Notes: generated from the sequence alone by a model not told the origin. A stretch of 64,000 bases of DNA from Botrimarina mediterranea (GCF_007753265.1 NZ_CP036349.1:4931363-4995362); one strand, 5' to 3'. Positions 10,512-19,215 are shown, counted from the first letter of the stretch. A program made the numbers and translations.

Positions 10512-10922
10512 GTGTCCCACGCCTTCCTCCGCCGCGCCGATCAGGCTGTCATCGCGTCGCTAACGGCGATTGCGATCGTGGGCGCGATCGTCTGGTGGGT
10601 CCGCGCTGGCGGCATGCGGGGCGAGCTGGTTGATATCGATTCGGCGGCGCCCCTCGATTACCGGTTCCTCGTCAACGTGAACGAAGCCGAGTGGCCTGAG
10701 CTGGCGCAGCTGCCCGACATCGGCCCGACGCTTGCCAAACGGATCGTCGAAGCCCGCGCCGCCGGTGGCGAGTTCCGCACCGTCGAAGACCTACGCCGCG
10801 TCGATGGCATCGGTCCGCGCCGGCTCGAAGGGATGCGGCGATACCTAGCGCCGCTGCCTGACGACGGGCAGGTGGCGGGTAAGATCCAGCAAAAAGAAGG
10901 GGACGCGGATTCGCGCGGATGA
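10512..10922 (+). CDS. ComEA-like helix-hairpin-helix protein, membrane anchored
   Basis: A 136-residue protein with one N-terminal membrane segment (about 13-32) followed by a ComEA-type double helix-hairpin-helix: VNVNEAEWPELAQLPDIGP, AKRIVEARAAGGEFRTVEDL and VDGIGPRRLE. The family binds DNA non-specifically; ComEA proteins act in DNA uptake, but without other competence genes here that role is inference. The start is GTG 10512. The C-terminal residues (KEGDADSRG) and the TGA stop are encoded by the left arm of the 10899-10990 repeat, so the repeat appears to have replaced the original 3' end. Confidence 0.75.
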   Translation: MSHAFLRRADQAVIASLTAIAIVGAIVWWVRAGGMRGELVDIDSAAPLDYRFLVNVNEAEWPELAQLPDIGPTLAKRIVEARAAGGEFRTVEDLRRVDGIGPRRLEGMRRYLAPLPDDGQVAGKIQQKEGDADSRG

Positions 10923-10990
10923 AGAAGGATTCAAACAGATTATATATTAATCTGCGTCCATCCCTCACATCCGCGTTCGTCCGCGTCCCA
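10899..10990. repeat. Inverted repeat overlapping the ComEA-like stop codon
   Basis: The left arm 10899-10921 (ggacgcggattcgcgcgga) and right arm 10968-10990 are imperfect reverse complements around an AT-rich centre (attatatattaatctgcgt). They belong to the same loose family as 2340-2408 and 4735-4830. The left arm supplies the last codons of the upstream gene. Confidence 0.7.
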
Positions 10991-11015
10991 TTCTTTATCC
11001 GGAGAAAGGCCAGCG

Positions 11016-11975
11016 TCAGTCCTCGAACGTCCCCTCCGGGATCACGCCGCCGTCGCCCACGGCGGCCATGCTGTTGAAGAGGTCCTGCTCGATGTCGTGC
11101 TGGATCACGTGGACGCTGCCGTCGAGGTAGCCGAAGTGCGACATGCCGCCGTGCTCGCTGCCGAAGGCGCCGCGGTTACGCAGGTCGCGGCTTTCTTCGG
11201 CGCTGGCGAAGTAGCCCTTGTCCTTCGGGAAGCCGGCCGTGCTGCGGCGCACCGCGCCGTGGCGGTTGTCGCCGGCGAAGAACGCCGTGTCGCCGCGGCG
11301 TTGGTCTTCGGTGCCGGGTTCGGCGTCGGGGATCGGCGGCGGCAGGAACTTCTCGCCGATGCCGAAGGTCTTCGACAAACCATCGACCACGCGTCGCGCG
11401 GCGATCGCCGAGTTGGTGAACATCGGGCCAAAGGTCTCGGCGTTGAACTTCTGGAGGTTGTACCCCTCCATACCATTGCGGGTGCTGAGACCGGCGTTAG
11501 CGGCGTAGTCGCCCGAGGCGCCCGCCTCTTGCACGATCGCCGGCTGGTCGTTGTTGTCGAAGTCGCGGTCGGCGGCAGGCTCACGACGCGACGGGCAAGT
11601 GAAGAGGCTCACCGGGGTCCGCATCGCTAGAGCGTTCGCCTCGTCATCAACACGCAGCGTTGGGTCCCACGCATCCCACAACGCTTGCTCCTCGACGTAG
11701 GGCGTCAAGTAGAACGCCCATGAGACCGAGTGCTGCTCGGTCCCCGTTGGGAAACGCGGCGAGCCGGCGCGGCCGGGCGGGAACTCACCCTGGCTGTCGT
11801 GGTACGTCTGCAACGCCAGGGTTTGGTTCTTCAAGCGGCTCTTGCAGTCGGTCTTGCGGGCGGCCTCACGTGCCGCTTGCACCGCGGGCAGCAGCAGCGC
11901 GACCAGAATGCCAATGATCGCGATCACGACCAGCAGTTCGACGAGCGTAAAACCAAACGGGCGGCGGGACTTCAT
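11016..11975 (-). CDS. DUF1559 type IV pilin-like (pseudopilin) protein
   Basis: The start at 11975 ([24 protein letters not shown]) gives a textbook class III prepilin signal: short basic leader, G/F cleavage site and hydrophobic helix with the conserved Glu at +5. The remainder (319 residues in all) is a DUF1559 domain, the large planctomycete-expanded family, ending in the family's H-x9-DG element ([13 protein letters not shown]). By family knowledge these are processed by prepilin peptidase and assembled by a type II secretion or type IV pilus-like machine; specific function is unknown. The longer open frame to 12068 lacks a better start. Confidence 0.9.
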   Translation of the reverse strand: MKSRRPFGFTLVELLVVIAIIGILVALLLPAVQAAREAARKTDCKSRLKNQTLALQTYHDSQGEFPPGRAGSPRFPTGTEQHSVSWAFYLTPYVEEQALWDAWDPTLRVDDEANALAMRTPVSLFTCPSRREPAADRDFDNNDQPAIVQEAGASGDYAANAGLSTRNGMEGYNLQKFNAETFGPMFTNSAIAARRVVDGLSKTFGIGEKFLPPPIPDAEPGTEDQRRGDTAFFAGDNRHGAVRRSTAGFPKDKGYFASAEESRDLRNRGAFGSEHGGMSHFGYLDGSVHVIQHDIEQDLFNSMAAVGDGGVIPEGTFED

Positions 11976-12236
11976 GACAAACTCGCTCCGGAGGGTGGAG
12001 TGGCGGCCCGTACAACCGAGCCACACGGCGGGAACGGGGCACTGTACGCGCCTCACGGATCGCCACAACCGCTCACTGTTAGCTGCCTAACGACGGTTGC
12101 TTGGTCCCGAACGGTTTCTGCCAGAATGCCGCCAGGCAGCGAAAAATCTGTTCGCAAAGAGACCGCTCCCCCGCGGGTCCTGGACGCCTTAGAATACGTA
12201 GTCTCGCCACTCGCTCACTCGCCCCGTGCGGCCCCC

Positions 12237-13901
12237 ATGCCCGTTGAAGACGACGCTTCCCTGCACGAAGTTGGCCCGTACGAAGACGGCCTGCAAGACG
12301 ACGGGCCTCGGCACGAATGTGGGATTGCCGCGCTGTACCACCTGCCGGGCGCCACAAGCCCGCTGTGCCCGCCGCAGGGACCCGGCGAGGTGTCGCGCCT
12401 CTTGCCGCGGATGCTGCTCGATATCCAGAACCGCGGGCAACTGTCGACCGGCATGACGACCTGGGCGCCGGGGCGTGACCTGCTGCTCGAGACCTACAAA
12501 GAACTCGGCGGCGTCAGCGAGGCGTTTCGGCTCAGCCACCGCGGCAAGGCCGAGGCGCTGATGGCGCGCTACGCCGGTCGGGCGGCAATCGGCCACGTCC
12601 GCTACGCGACCTGTGGCAAGGACGACATCAACTTCGCCCAGCCCTTCGAGCACCGCCACCTGCAAAAGCGGAAGTGGTTCGCCTTCGGCTTCAACGGCCA
12701 ACTGGCCAACTACGGCGCCCTGCGCGAAGAAATTCTCTCGAAGGACGAGCACCACGTCGCGCTGAAAAGCGACACCGAGATCCTCATGCACGAGCTCGCG
12801 CGGCAGCGCTCGAGCGAGCACCTGCCGCCCGGCGCGCCGCAGCCTTCATTGATCGATGTAATGCGCGGCGTCGGTAAGCGGCTCGACGGGGCTTACAGCA
12901 TCGCGCTGCTGAACGCCGAGGGCGAGATGCTCGTCGCGCGCGACCCGCTGGGGATGAAGCCCGTGGCGTGGGGCTTGCAGGACAACCTCTTCGCCGCGGC
13001 GAGCGAGAGCGTTGCGCTGCTGAACCTCGGCTTCGAGCAAGAGAACATCCACGCCCTTGGCGCCGGCGAGGCGATCACGATCGCCGACGGTCCCGACGGC
13101 CACAAAGAGCTCAAGATCGAGCAGTACGCCCCCTCGCCTCGGCTCGCGCACTGCTTCTTCGAATGGGTTTACTTCGCGAACGTCGCCAGTTCGCTCGATG
13201 ACCGCAGCGTCTACCTCGCGCGCAAGGCGCTCGGCGAAGAACTCGCTTCGATCGAAACGCTGCCGATCGACGCCGACACGGTCGTCGTCCCGGTCCCCGA
13301 CACCTCAAAAGCCGCGGCCGACGCGATGGCGTACAAGCTCGGCGTGCCGAGCGTCGAGGGCCTGATGCGCAACCGCTACTCAGGCCGCACCTTCATCGAA
13401 GGGGGCGACGCCCGCTGGGCCAAGGTCACCAGCAAGTACACGCCGCTCCGCGAAGTGCTCGAAGGGAAGAAGGTGATCCTAGTCGAGGACTCGATCGTCC
13501 GCTCGACGACGATGCGGGCCCTCATCGGCCGCCTGCGCGACGTGGGCCGCGTGCGCGAGATCCACGTCCGCGTCGCCTGCCCGCCGATCGTCGCGCCCTG
13601 CTTCTACGGCATCGACATGTCCACGGTCGGCGAGCTCTTCGCCCCGCCGTTTGTCAGCGAAGGCCAAGACCCCGAGTCCGCCTACGCCGCGATGGCCGCC
13701 GAACTCGGCGCCGACTCGCTCCGTTACCTGCCGGTCGAATCCATCGCCCGCGCGATCCAAAAACCCGCCAGCGACCTCTGCCGCGCCTGTGTCACGGGCG
13801 ACTACCCCACGGCCGAAGGCCAACGCCTCTACCAAATCGCCCTCGACCAAGTCACGAGCGGCGCCGGCGAGACGCGGACCTACGAAGGGGCTGGGGTTTA
13901 A
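12237..13901 (+). CDS. purF: Amidophosphoribosyltransferase
   Basis: It catalyses the first committed step of purine synthesis: PRPP plus glutamine to 5-phosphoribosylamine. The N-terminal class II glutamine amidotransferase domain begins at ECGIAALYH, with Cys28 as likely nucleophile after removal of a 27-residue leader; family motifs include GHVRYATCG and FGFNGQL. The C-terminal phosphoribosyltransferase domain has the PRPP-binding motif [13 protein letters not shown] and a Cys-rich tail (LCRACVTG). The start was placed at ATG 12237; the open frame upstream overlaps the divergent DUF1559 gene. The 554-residue length is slightly long. The stop at 13899-13901 is immediately followed by a repeat-bounded cassette. 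Confidence 0.9.
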   Translation: MPVEDDASLHEVGPYEDGLQDDGPRHECGIAALYHLPGATSPLCPPQGPGEVSRLLPRMLLDIQNRGQLSTGMTTWAPGRDLLLETYKELGGVSEAFRLSHRGKAEALMARYAGRAAIGHVRYATCGKDDINFAQPFEHRHLQKRKWFAFGFNGQLANYGALREEILSKDEHHVALKSDTEILMHELARQRSSEHLPPGAPQPSLIDVMRGVGKRLDGAYSIALLNAEGEMLVARDPLGMKPVAWGLQDNLFAAASESVALLNLGFEQENIHALGAGEAITIADGPDGHKELKIEQYAPSPRLAHCFFEWVYFANVASSLDDRSVYLARKALGEELASIETLPIDADTVVVPVPDTSKAAADAMAYKLGVPSVEGLMRNRYSGRTFIEGGDARWAKVTSKYTPLREVLEGKKVILVEDSIVRSTTMRALIGRLRDVGRVREIHVRVACPPIVAPCFYGIDMSTVGELFAPPFVSEGQDPESAYAAMAAELGADSLRYLPVESIARAIQKPASDLCRACVTGDYPTAEGQRLYQIALDQVTSGAGETRTYEGAGV

Positions 13902-14535
13902 GACTCGCGCAGAGACGCGGAGACGCAGAGGAACGGATCGCAGCGATTCGTCGGAGAGCCTACGAAGCGAGTCGTGGGAGGACTCACGCAAAGACGCCAA
14001 GGCGCGAAGATGCGAACCAACGTTTGCTTTCGCTACCCAGCTCCGTTTGTCCCGGTCCCCGACAACGAACTGCTGCTCTCAACCGACGGGGCGATCTGGT
14101 TCGTGGACCTGTTGCGAAAGGTTCCGAATCTTCAAATCAACGAAGAACTCTGCCAAGAAGATTGGGGAGTCGTCGTTTTCGTTAACCGCAACAGCGCACG
14201 ATACTGGGTGGGGATCGGCCGCCTCCAAGATCAGAACGAAGGCGATTGGCTAGCGTTCTTCAATCCCTCTCCTCTCAGCTGGTTGCCATGGCGTCGTCGG
14301 CATTGTCGCCGTGAACTCGGCAACCTCATCGAAGCCATGCACGACGTTCTCCAGGAGGACGCCAGCGTTTCTCAGATCGTTTGGTACGAAGAAAAAGAGA
14401 TGCGTACGCCGAACCCAAAGGGCTTCGCCACTCCGACCTAGCGATGCCCTTCGCGGCATTGAGCCTTTATGTGAGGCCCTCCCACGACTCGCGTCGTGGG
14501 CTCTCCATTTCTTTCTCTGCGTCTCTGCGCGAGAC
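13902..14535. mobile_element. Repeat-bounded single-gene cassette (candidate non-autonomous element)
   Basis: The outer arms are 13902-13930 (ctcgcgcagagacgc...agag) and 14515-14535, reverse complements except for an 8-base tandem duplication (ggagacgc) in the left arm. Nested inner arms 13953-13981 and 14477-14506 (ggagagcc...gtcgtgggagg) are also near-perfect reverse complements. A third repeat (13984-14009) runs directly into the ATG of the enclosed gene. The element begins at the base after the purF stop and ends 5 bases before the stop of the convergent GH43-like gene. It encodes no transposase. Confidence 0.6.
14010..14441 (+). CDS. Hypothetical protein carried in repeat-bounded cassette
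   Basis: A 143-residue soluble protein that I do not recognise. It is rich in Trp, Asn and acidic residues (ELLLSTDGAIWFVDLLRK, EDWGVVVFVNRNSARYWVG, WLAFFNPSPLSWLPWRRRH). Size and composition recall small immunity-type proteins, but there is no motif to prove this. There is no Shine-Dalgarno sequence: the repeat ending ggcgcgaag is directly joined to the ATG. Neighbours (purF and a GH43-like gene) are unrelated, which fits a transferred cargo gene. Confidence 0.55.
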   Translation: MRTNVCFRYPAPFVPVPDNELLLSTDGAIWFVDLLRKVPNLQINEELCQEDWGVVVFVNRNSARYWVGIGRLQDQNEGDWLAFFNPSPLSWLPWRRRHCRRELGNLIEAMHDVLQEDASVSQIVWYEEKEMRTPNPKGFATPT

Positions 14536-14540
14536 CTAAC

Positions 14541-15854
14541 TCAACGGCGCTGCCGGGCGGCGCCGCCGGCGATGCCGAGGGTCATTAGCGCCGCGGCGCC
14601 GGGTTCGGGTACGGCGCGCAGGGCGGCGAAGGCGCCTTGGCCGTTCGCTTTGTCGTAGTCGGACTGGAACAAGCGGAAGTCGTCGAAATCGTTGTCGCCG
14701 TCGCCATCGAGGTCGCCGCGGAGGGAACGCTCGAGCTCGTTGTAGGGCGCGAGACTCGTCAGGTGGTTGGCGTTGAAGATCGTCCAGTCGCCCGTGTCGA
14801 GCATGCCGTTGTCGTTGAGGTCGGCGCGGGCGGCGAGGCGCCAGCCGATATCGTCCTTGTCGGCGATGAACACCGAGCCGTGGCGGGGGTGGTTGACCGG
14901 GAACGAGAGGTCGTCGGTCTCGTCGGTCCAGGTCGTCAGGTCGGGCGACGACGCCATCGAGTAGTGGCCGTTGCCGTACGAGTCCCAGTACATCAGCCAC
15001 TCGTTGTCCCAGAAGACTGTCGATGAGCCCTCGGCGACCTCGTTGCCGCGGATCGGTGTGCCGGGACCGACGACGGGCTGGGTCGTTTGGCCGAAGCTGC
15101 TCGGACCGATCGTGGCGTCGCTAAACGCGAGGCGGATGTTCTTGCCCCCTTGCTCGGTCCCCTGCTCTTTCTTGAGCGACATCACCCAGCGACCATCGCT
15201 AGCGCCCGATCCCGTCGATTGCCAAACGACGTGCGCGTCGATGACGCTGTAGCCTTCGTCTTGGAAGAGCAGCTCGGGCGTCGAGAACGACTGGAAGTCG
15301 GTCGTCTCGATGTAGTACATGCGGTGGTCGCCGTTGTGCGGGTCTTGGCTGCCGTCGCCGTCGTTGAACTCGCTCGGGAGCGTCGAGGACCAAACGATCT
15401 TGTAGTCCTCGGCGACGTGGTCGCGGAAAATCTCCGGCGCCCAGACGTTGTTGGGCTGCTCCCCGCCCTGGGGGAACGGCTGGACTTGCTGCGGCGTGGA
15501 CCAGGTCACCAGGTCGGGCGACGAAGCGTGGCCGAAGATCGTGCCGCTCCAGTTGGACGTCCACACCATGTGGAACAGGCCGTCGTGGTAGACGATCGAG
15601 GGGTCGCGGGTAAGGTTCTGCCCACCGCCCCACTGCGGCGGCGTGAAGATCGGCTTGCCGCCGTTGGCCTGCTCGAAGTTGCGGCCGTCCTTGCTCCACG
15701 ACAGATAGACGCCGTTTTGCCCATTGGCGTCGAAGTACGGGAAGAGGATCACGTCCTCCGCCAGCGAAACGCCCGGCAGTGCGAGCGGCATCAGGGCCAG
15801 CAGCATTAGGGCCAAGAAGGGGCGGAGCCGTAGCAGCGAGCGAGTCAGGGACAT
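14541..15854 (-). CDS. GH43/GH32-like beta-propeller protein with dockerin-type repeats and PEP-CTERM
   Basis: A 437-residue exported protein. It has a signal peptide (MSLTRSLLRLRPFLALMLLA... to VSLA), a five-bladed propeller-like body with recurring glycosidase-type strands (YLSWSKDGRNF, RDPSIVYHDGLFHMVWTS, GHASSPDLVTWS, NVWAPEIF, FWDNEWLMYWDSYG), a calcium-binding dockerin-type pair (ADLNDNGMLDTGDW and GDLDGDGDNDFDDF), and a PEP-CTERM tail (VPEPGAAALMTLG...RQRR). It probably binds or cleaves a polysaccharide outside the cytoplasm; the propeller acidic residues were not individually assigned, so activity is not certain. The start at 15854 is preferred over the upstream in-frame ATG because it begins the signal peptide. 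Confidence 0.8.
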   Translation of the reverse strand: MSLTRSLLRLRPFLALMLLALMPLALPGVSLAEDVILFPYFDANGQNGVYLSWSKDGRNFEQANGGKPIFTPPQWGGGQNLTRDPSIVYHDGLFHMVWTSNWSGTIFGHASSPDLVTWSTPQQVQPFPQGGEQPNNVWAPEIFRDHVAEDYKIVWSSTLPSEFNDGDGSQDPHNGDHRMYYIETTDFQSFSTPELLFQDEGYSVIDAHVVWQSTGSGASDGRWVMSLKKEQGTEQGGKNIRLAFSDATIGPSSFGQTTQPVVGPGTPIRGNEVAEGSSTVFWDNEWLMYWDSYGNGHYSMASSPDLTTWTDETDDLSFPVNHPRHGSVFIADKDDIGWRLAARADLNDNGMLDTGDWTIFNANHLTSLAPYNELERSLRGDLDGDGDNDFDDFRLFQSDYDKANGQGAFAALRAVPEPGAAALMTLGIAGGAARQRR

Positions 15855-15960
15855 CGGCGCGAAATCAGGGAGGAGAGGCAAGAGCGTGGGGCCGAAAACC
15901 CCCAACGACGCCGTCATCCTAACCGAAGAAAACTAAATTCGCGAGCGATTTCCTGCGGAT

Positions 15961-16058
15961 CACTCCGACGACTTGCGTCGCCGGCTCGCCAAACAATCGC
16001 TACGGAACCGCATCCTTGGCGTCTTTTTCTTCGCGCCTTGGCGACTTTGCGTGACACC
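15961..16058. repeat. Two dispersed repeat arms downstream of fur
   Basis: 15961-15990 is a copy of the cactccgacgac...gccggctcgcc repeat (others at 5668 and 17661). 16029-16054 is the reverse complement, 25 of 26 bases, of 13984-14009. The two arms bracket the cassette gene and the GH43-like gene. Confidence 0.75.
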
Positions 16059-16067
16059 TAACGCCCG

Positions 16068-16586
16068 CTAGATCAGGTCGAGCGGCGAGATCTTTCGATG
16101 CCGCTTCTCCGCGCATGCCCGGCAGACGCCGCTGATCGTCAGACGATGGCCGGTGACGCGGAAGCCATAGCCGCGGGCGACCGCTTCGCGGAGGGCCAGC
16201 AGCTCGTCGCTGCGAAACTCGATCAGCTCGTCGCACTCGGTGCAGTGCAGGTGATCGTGCTGGGGGTAGCCGTAGTCGTGCTCGTAGACGCTGCGGCTGC
16301 CGAGCGACATTTTCCGCAGGAGACCGGCCTCGACGAGTTCGTCGAGGGCCCGGTAGACCGTCGCCCGACTGACGCGATCCGCGCCGCGGGCCTTGCGATT
16401 GAGCTGGTCGATGAGCTCGTCGGCGTCGAAGTGCTCGTGGCGGGAGAAGACATGATCGACCAGCACCCGCCGCTGCGACGTGGTCCGCTTCCCCTTGCTC
16501 TGCAGGTACTCGTCAAACCGCTCCTGCGGCGTCATCGAGACGCGCACCTCGCCGAGGGAGAAGTCGGTGTGAGAATCCTGGATCAT
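16068..16586 (-). CDS. Fur family transcriptional regulator
   Basis: A 172-residue metal-dependent repressor. The N-terminal winged helix (TTSQRRVLVDHVF, ADELIDQL, VSRATVYRALDELVEAGLL) is followed by a dimerisation domain with the HDHLHC metal region and two CxxC pairs (CTEC and CRAC) typical of structural zinc. Family members sense Fe, Zn or peroxide; the residues visible do not decide which. The ATG at 16586 adds about 15 residues before the usual start; the internal ATG (MTPQERFDEYL) is also plausible. No Fur box was recognised upstream. Confidence 0.9.
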   Translation of the reverse strand: MIQDSHTDFSLGEVRVSMTPQERFDEYLQSKGKRTTSQRRVLVDHVFSRHEHFDADELIDQLNRKARGADRVSRATVYRALDELVEAGLLRKMSLGSRSVYEHDYGYPQHDHLHCTECDELIEFRSDELLALREAVARGYGFRVTGHRLTISGVCRACAEKRHRKISPLDLI

Positions 16587-16676
16587 TGCCTTGCCATCGA
16601 GAATTTAGCGGTTGCTCAATTCTAGGCCCACGACCTACCGGTCACAACCAAGTCGTCCGGCGGGGCAAAGAAGAGC

Positions 16677-16773
16677 GAGCCACAAAAAGGCGCGGAAGGC
16701 ACAAGGAAGAAGCCCACGAATCCTAAGATTCGTGGGCTTTGAATTTTGTGCCCTTTGTGCCTTTTCGTGGCTC
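16677..16773. repeat. Nested inverted repeat between fur and flgM
   Basis: The outer arms 16677-16706 (gagccacaaaaaggcg...gcacaagg) and 16741-16773 are imperfect reverse complements. Inside is a perfect hairpin 16710-16739 with 13-base arms (agcccacgaatc and its complement) and a 4-base loop. The inner hairpin is strong enough to affect transcription of the adjacent flgM or fur messages. Confidence 0.75.
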
Positions 16774-16806
16774 AACTGAGAAACTAGGGCAAGGGGCCGC
16801 AGCGGA

Positions 16807-17121
16807 TCAGCCTACCTCGTCAAGCAGTCGGTCCAGGGCGGCGTCGATCTTGTCGGCCGACTCGTACGTGCCGGCGGCGATTTCGTTACGTAGGCGGGCC
16901 ACCAAGCCCGTCCTGACGCCATCGGGGCCCTTCACGTGCTCGGCTGCCCGAGTCTCGACCAACTCGGCGACGCGGGCCGCCTCGGAGGCCTCGGCCGAGA
17001 TCTCGACGCGGTCCGCCGGTTGGCCCGTCGAGGTCGCCTCGCTCGGGGCGGCGGTACGGCGGAAATGCGGGCCGCTGAGCCCCTGGGCGCCGTGAAGCTG
17101 GTTGGTGCCGTGGATCTGCAT
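16807..17121 (-). CDS. flgM: FlgM-like anti-sigma-28 factor
   Basis: A 104-residue protein with the FlgM pattern: disordered N-terminal half, DRVEISAEASEAARVA, then VRTGLVARLRNEIAAGTYESADKIDAALDRLLDE. FlgM holds the flagellar sigma factor FliA inactive until the hook-basal body is complete and FlgM is exported. A strong ribosome site (gaggag, 7 bases from the ATG) supports the start. No other flagellar gene is in the window, so its target is inferred from the family. Confidence 0.85.
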   Translation of the reverse strand: MQIHGTNQLHGAQGLSGPHFRRTAAPSEATSTGQPADRVEISAEASEAARVAELVETRAAEHVKGPDGVRTGLVARLRNEIAAGTYESADKIDAALDRLLDEVG

Positions 17122-17179
17122 CGTAGGGACTCCTCGCTTGCGGGCGATTCAGAATCGCAATGCCGCTAGCGGCTACGTT

Positions 17180-17560
17180 AAGGATGGTCGATTCGGATGA
17201 AGGTAAGCGATCCCGGCTGGCAGCCAAACCCTAATCGGGGGCAACCCACTGGAAAACGCCGCGGGACTCTCTCCCGGCCAGCTCCGTCTGACCCGTTCGC
17301 CAAAGCAGCACTCGCTGGGATTTGAGAGGCCCGTATCCTACGGGCCGGCCCAGCGAGGGTTCGACGACTCCGCCCCTTTCGGGGCCCTCCATGTAGCGGC
17401 CGCTGCCAGTGCTAGCTGTGAGGCGAGCGTTCCAGCGGCTCCGCGATGAGTCTGTCTATGGAATCGGGTCAATCCCGAACCAGGCTGCAAAGAATTGCCT
17501 CCGCGGCGGATCAGCACACCCACGCCCACTTTGCCGACCGGGCAGGATGAACGGGCGACG
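17180..17560. other. Intergenic region with nested hairpins (possible structured RNA)
   Basis: No convincing gene is present. 17311-17319 (ctcgctggg) pairs with 17349-17357, and inside it 17328-17335 (ggcccgta) pairs with 17339-17346 (tacgggcc). Nearby gccccttt/cggggc forms another short hairpin near 17375-17388. I checked by eye for RNase P, SRP, tmRNA and riboswitch core motifs and recognised none. It lies upstream of flgM on the opposite side from the small gene at 17906. Confidence 0.3.
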
Positions 17561-17614
17561 TGAGGCGTGGAGGCGACACGGGATGGCCGGTGGCGTGTGG
17601 CGTCGGGGCAACAA

Positions 17615-17690
17615 GGCGAGCCGGCGACGTTAGTCGTCGGTGGGAAGCGGGTACCAACGTCACTCCGACGACTCGCGTCGCCGGCTCGCC
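17615..17690. repeat. Inverted pair of the ggcgagccggcgacg repeat
   Basis: 17615-17642 (ggcgagccggcgacg...gtcgtcggtg) is the reverse complement of 17661-17690 with few differences; the spacer is 18 bases. The same unit occurs singly at 15961-15990 and inside uvrA at 5668-5700. It lies about 215 bases upstream of the small gene at 17906. Confidence 0.8.
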
Positions 17691-17905
17691 ACCCGCTTTA
17701 CTGCGGAAATCCCCGCCAATTCCGTCACATCTCGGGCGAAGTCCCGCTTGGAGATTTAGCGGGGGAATCGCGACGGGTTGAGCAATCCGCTCAATTGCCC
17801 CGAACCAGAGAACCCCCCCGATTTGTCCTCCGTATTGCAAGCACCAGGGCGCAGGTCCGACGTTCGATCGGTCAGTCGTTCCCGGGCTCACGGGAAGAGG
17901 CTCCC

Positions 17906-18097
17906 ATGAACACCAAGGCCCCCGCCGAAGAGGTTTTCGCCGTCGATACCTTCGGCCAGTTCCACCCGATCCGCCTCCCGGCCGAGGCGTTTGAGACGCT
18001 GCATCAAGAGACTCTGGACTCGCTGCGCGAGTTCGTGAAGGGCCACCGTGAACGATTCCCGAAGGGACCCAAGGCGCGGAAGCCAAAACCTCGCTGA
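17906..18097 (+). CDS. Small conserved-looking hypothetical protein (63 aa)
   Basis: An open frame MNTKAPAEEVFAVDTFGQFH... ending in a basic tail (KGPKARKPKPR). A purine-rich ggaagagg sits about 8 bases before the ATG, which favours a real gene. The longer frame upstream runs through the inverted repeat and is not credible. No domain recognised; the mix of an acidic middle helix and a basic C-terminus could suit a small DNA- or RNA-associated protein, but that is speculation. Confidence 0.5.
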   Translation: MNTKAPAEEVFAVDTFGQFHPIRLPAEAFETLHQETLDSLREFVKGHRERFPKGPKARKPKPR

Positions 18098-18119
18098 GAA
18101 AGGGCTCGGCGAAACTAAG

Positions 18120-18237
18120 CCGGTAGTCTGGTAGTCGGCCCGTAGTCTGGTAGTCAGATAGTCCGTTAGGCTATCGCGTCGTTTGCGGTTCGTACTCCGA
18201 GCCCTACCGTATTAACGGTCTACCGGACTATCTACCT
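18120..18237. repeat. Tandem and inverted gtagtctggtagtc repeats before ispH
   Basis: Two direct copies of gtagtctggtagtc (starting near 18124 and 18142) are followed by cagatagtccgtta; 18213-18237 (taacggtctaccggactatc) is the inverted counterpart and ends 2 bases before the ispH ATG. The repeat therefore occupies the ispH leader. Confidence 0.75.
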
Positions 18238-18239
18238 CT

Positions 18240-19175
18240 ATGCGCGTTCTGCTCGCCAGCCCCCGTGGGTTCTGCGCCGGCGTCAACATGGCGATCGACT
18301 CGCTCGAGCTCGCCCTCAAGGCCTTCGGCGCCCCGATCTACGTCTATCACGAGATCGTCCACAACCGGCACGTCGTCGAGCATTTTCGATCCAAGGGCGT
18401 GGTGTTCCTCGATTCGCTCGAAGACGCCCCCGTCGGCTCGACGCTGCTCTTCAGCGCGCACGGTGTCTCCCCCGAGGTCCGTGCGAAGGCCAAGGCCCGT
18501 CAGCTGACGGCAATCGACGCCACTTGCCCATTGGTGACGAAGGTCCACCTCGAAGCGATCAAGTACGCAAAGGAGGGCCGCACGATCGTGCTGATCGGCC
18601 ACCAGGGGCACGACGAGGTGATTGGAACCATGGGCGAAGCGCCCGAGGCGATCCTGCTTGTCGAGTCACCCGAGGACGTCGACGCTCTGGAAGTCGCCAA
18701 CCCCGAGCACATGGCCTACCTGACGCAGACGACGCTCAGCGTTGATGACACGAGCCGCATTATCGCCCGGCTGCGCGAGCGGTTCCCCCTCATCGCCGGC
18801 CCCGCCAAGAGCGACATCTGCTACGCGACGCAGAACCGCCAAGAAGCCGTCGCTAAGCTCTCCGCCGAAGCGGACGTGACCCTCGTCCTCGGCAGCCAAA
18901 ACAGCAGCAACAGCCAGCGGCTGGCGGAACTCTCCAAAGAACGCGGCGTAGCGGCCTACCTCGTCGACGGCCCCCAAGACGTGCGGCCCGAGTGGCTCGA
19001 AGGCGCCGAGACGGTCCTGGTCACCGCAGGCGCCAGTGCGCCCGAGACGGTTGTTGACGCGATGCTCGATTACCTCAAAGAAACCTTTGGCGCGACGGTC
19101 GAGCCGCGGCTCGTGCGCGAGGAGAGCGTGTCGTTCCCGCTACCAAAAGAACTGCGGCAGTTGGCTTCGTCTTAG
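18240..19175 (+). CDS. ispH: 4-hydroxy-3-methylbut-2-enyl diphosphate reductase
   Basis: It catalyses the last step of the MEP isoprenoid pathway, reducing HMBPP to IPP and DMAPP with a [4Fe-4S] cluster. The three cluster cysteines are present: Cys12 (SPRGFCAG), Cys96 (IDATCPLV) and Cys194 (SDICYATQNRQ), plus the conserved His in VYHEIVHN, FSAHGVSP and IGHQGHDE, the TQTTLSVDDT segment and the LVLGSQNSSNS motif. At 311 residues it has standard length. There is no visible ribosome site because a repeat abuts the ATG. Confidence 0.97.
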   Translation: MRVLLASPRGFCAGVNMAIDSLELALKAFGAPIYVYHEIVHNRHVVEHFRSKGVVFLDSLEDAPVGSTLLFSAHGVSPEVRAKAKARQLTAIDATCPLVTKVHLEAIKYAKEGRTIVLIGHQGHDEVIGTMGEAPEAILLVESPEDVDALEVANPEHMAYLTQTTLSVDDTSRIIARLRERFPLIAGPAKSDICYATQNRQEAVAKLSAEADVTLVLGSQNSSNSQRLAELSKERGVAAYLVDGPQDVRPEWLEGAETVLVTAGASAPETVVDAMLDYLKETFGATVEPRLVREESVSFPLPKELRQLASS

Positions 19176-19215
19176 GTCGGTTTCTTATCAGAGAGCTGTC
19201 CACAAGAGACGTGGT

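Noticed and set aside
11730-12236. Long N-terminal extension of purF
   Set aside because: It overlaps the divergent DUF1559 gene and reads Arg/Gly/Ala-rich non-homologous sequence; the ATG at 12237 leads correctly into the glutamine amidotransferase domain.
17180-17560. RNase P RNA, SRP RNA or tmRNA
   Set aside because: Core motifs of these RNAs were looked for on both strands and not found.
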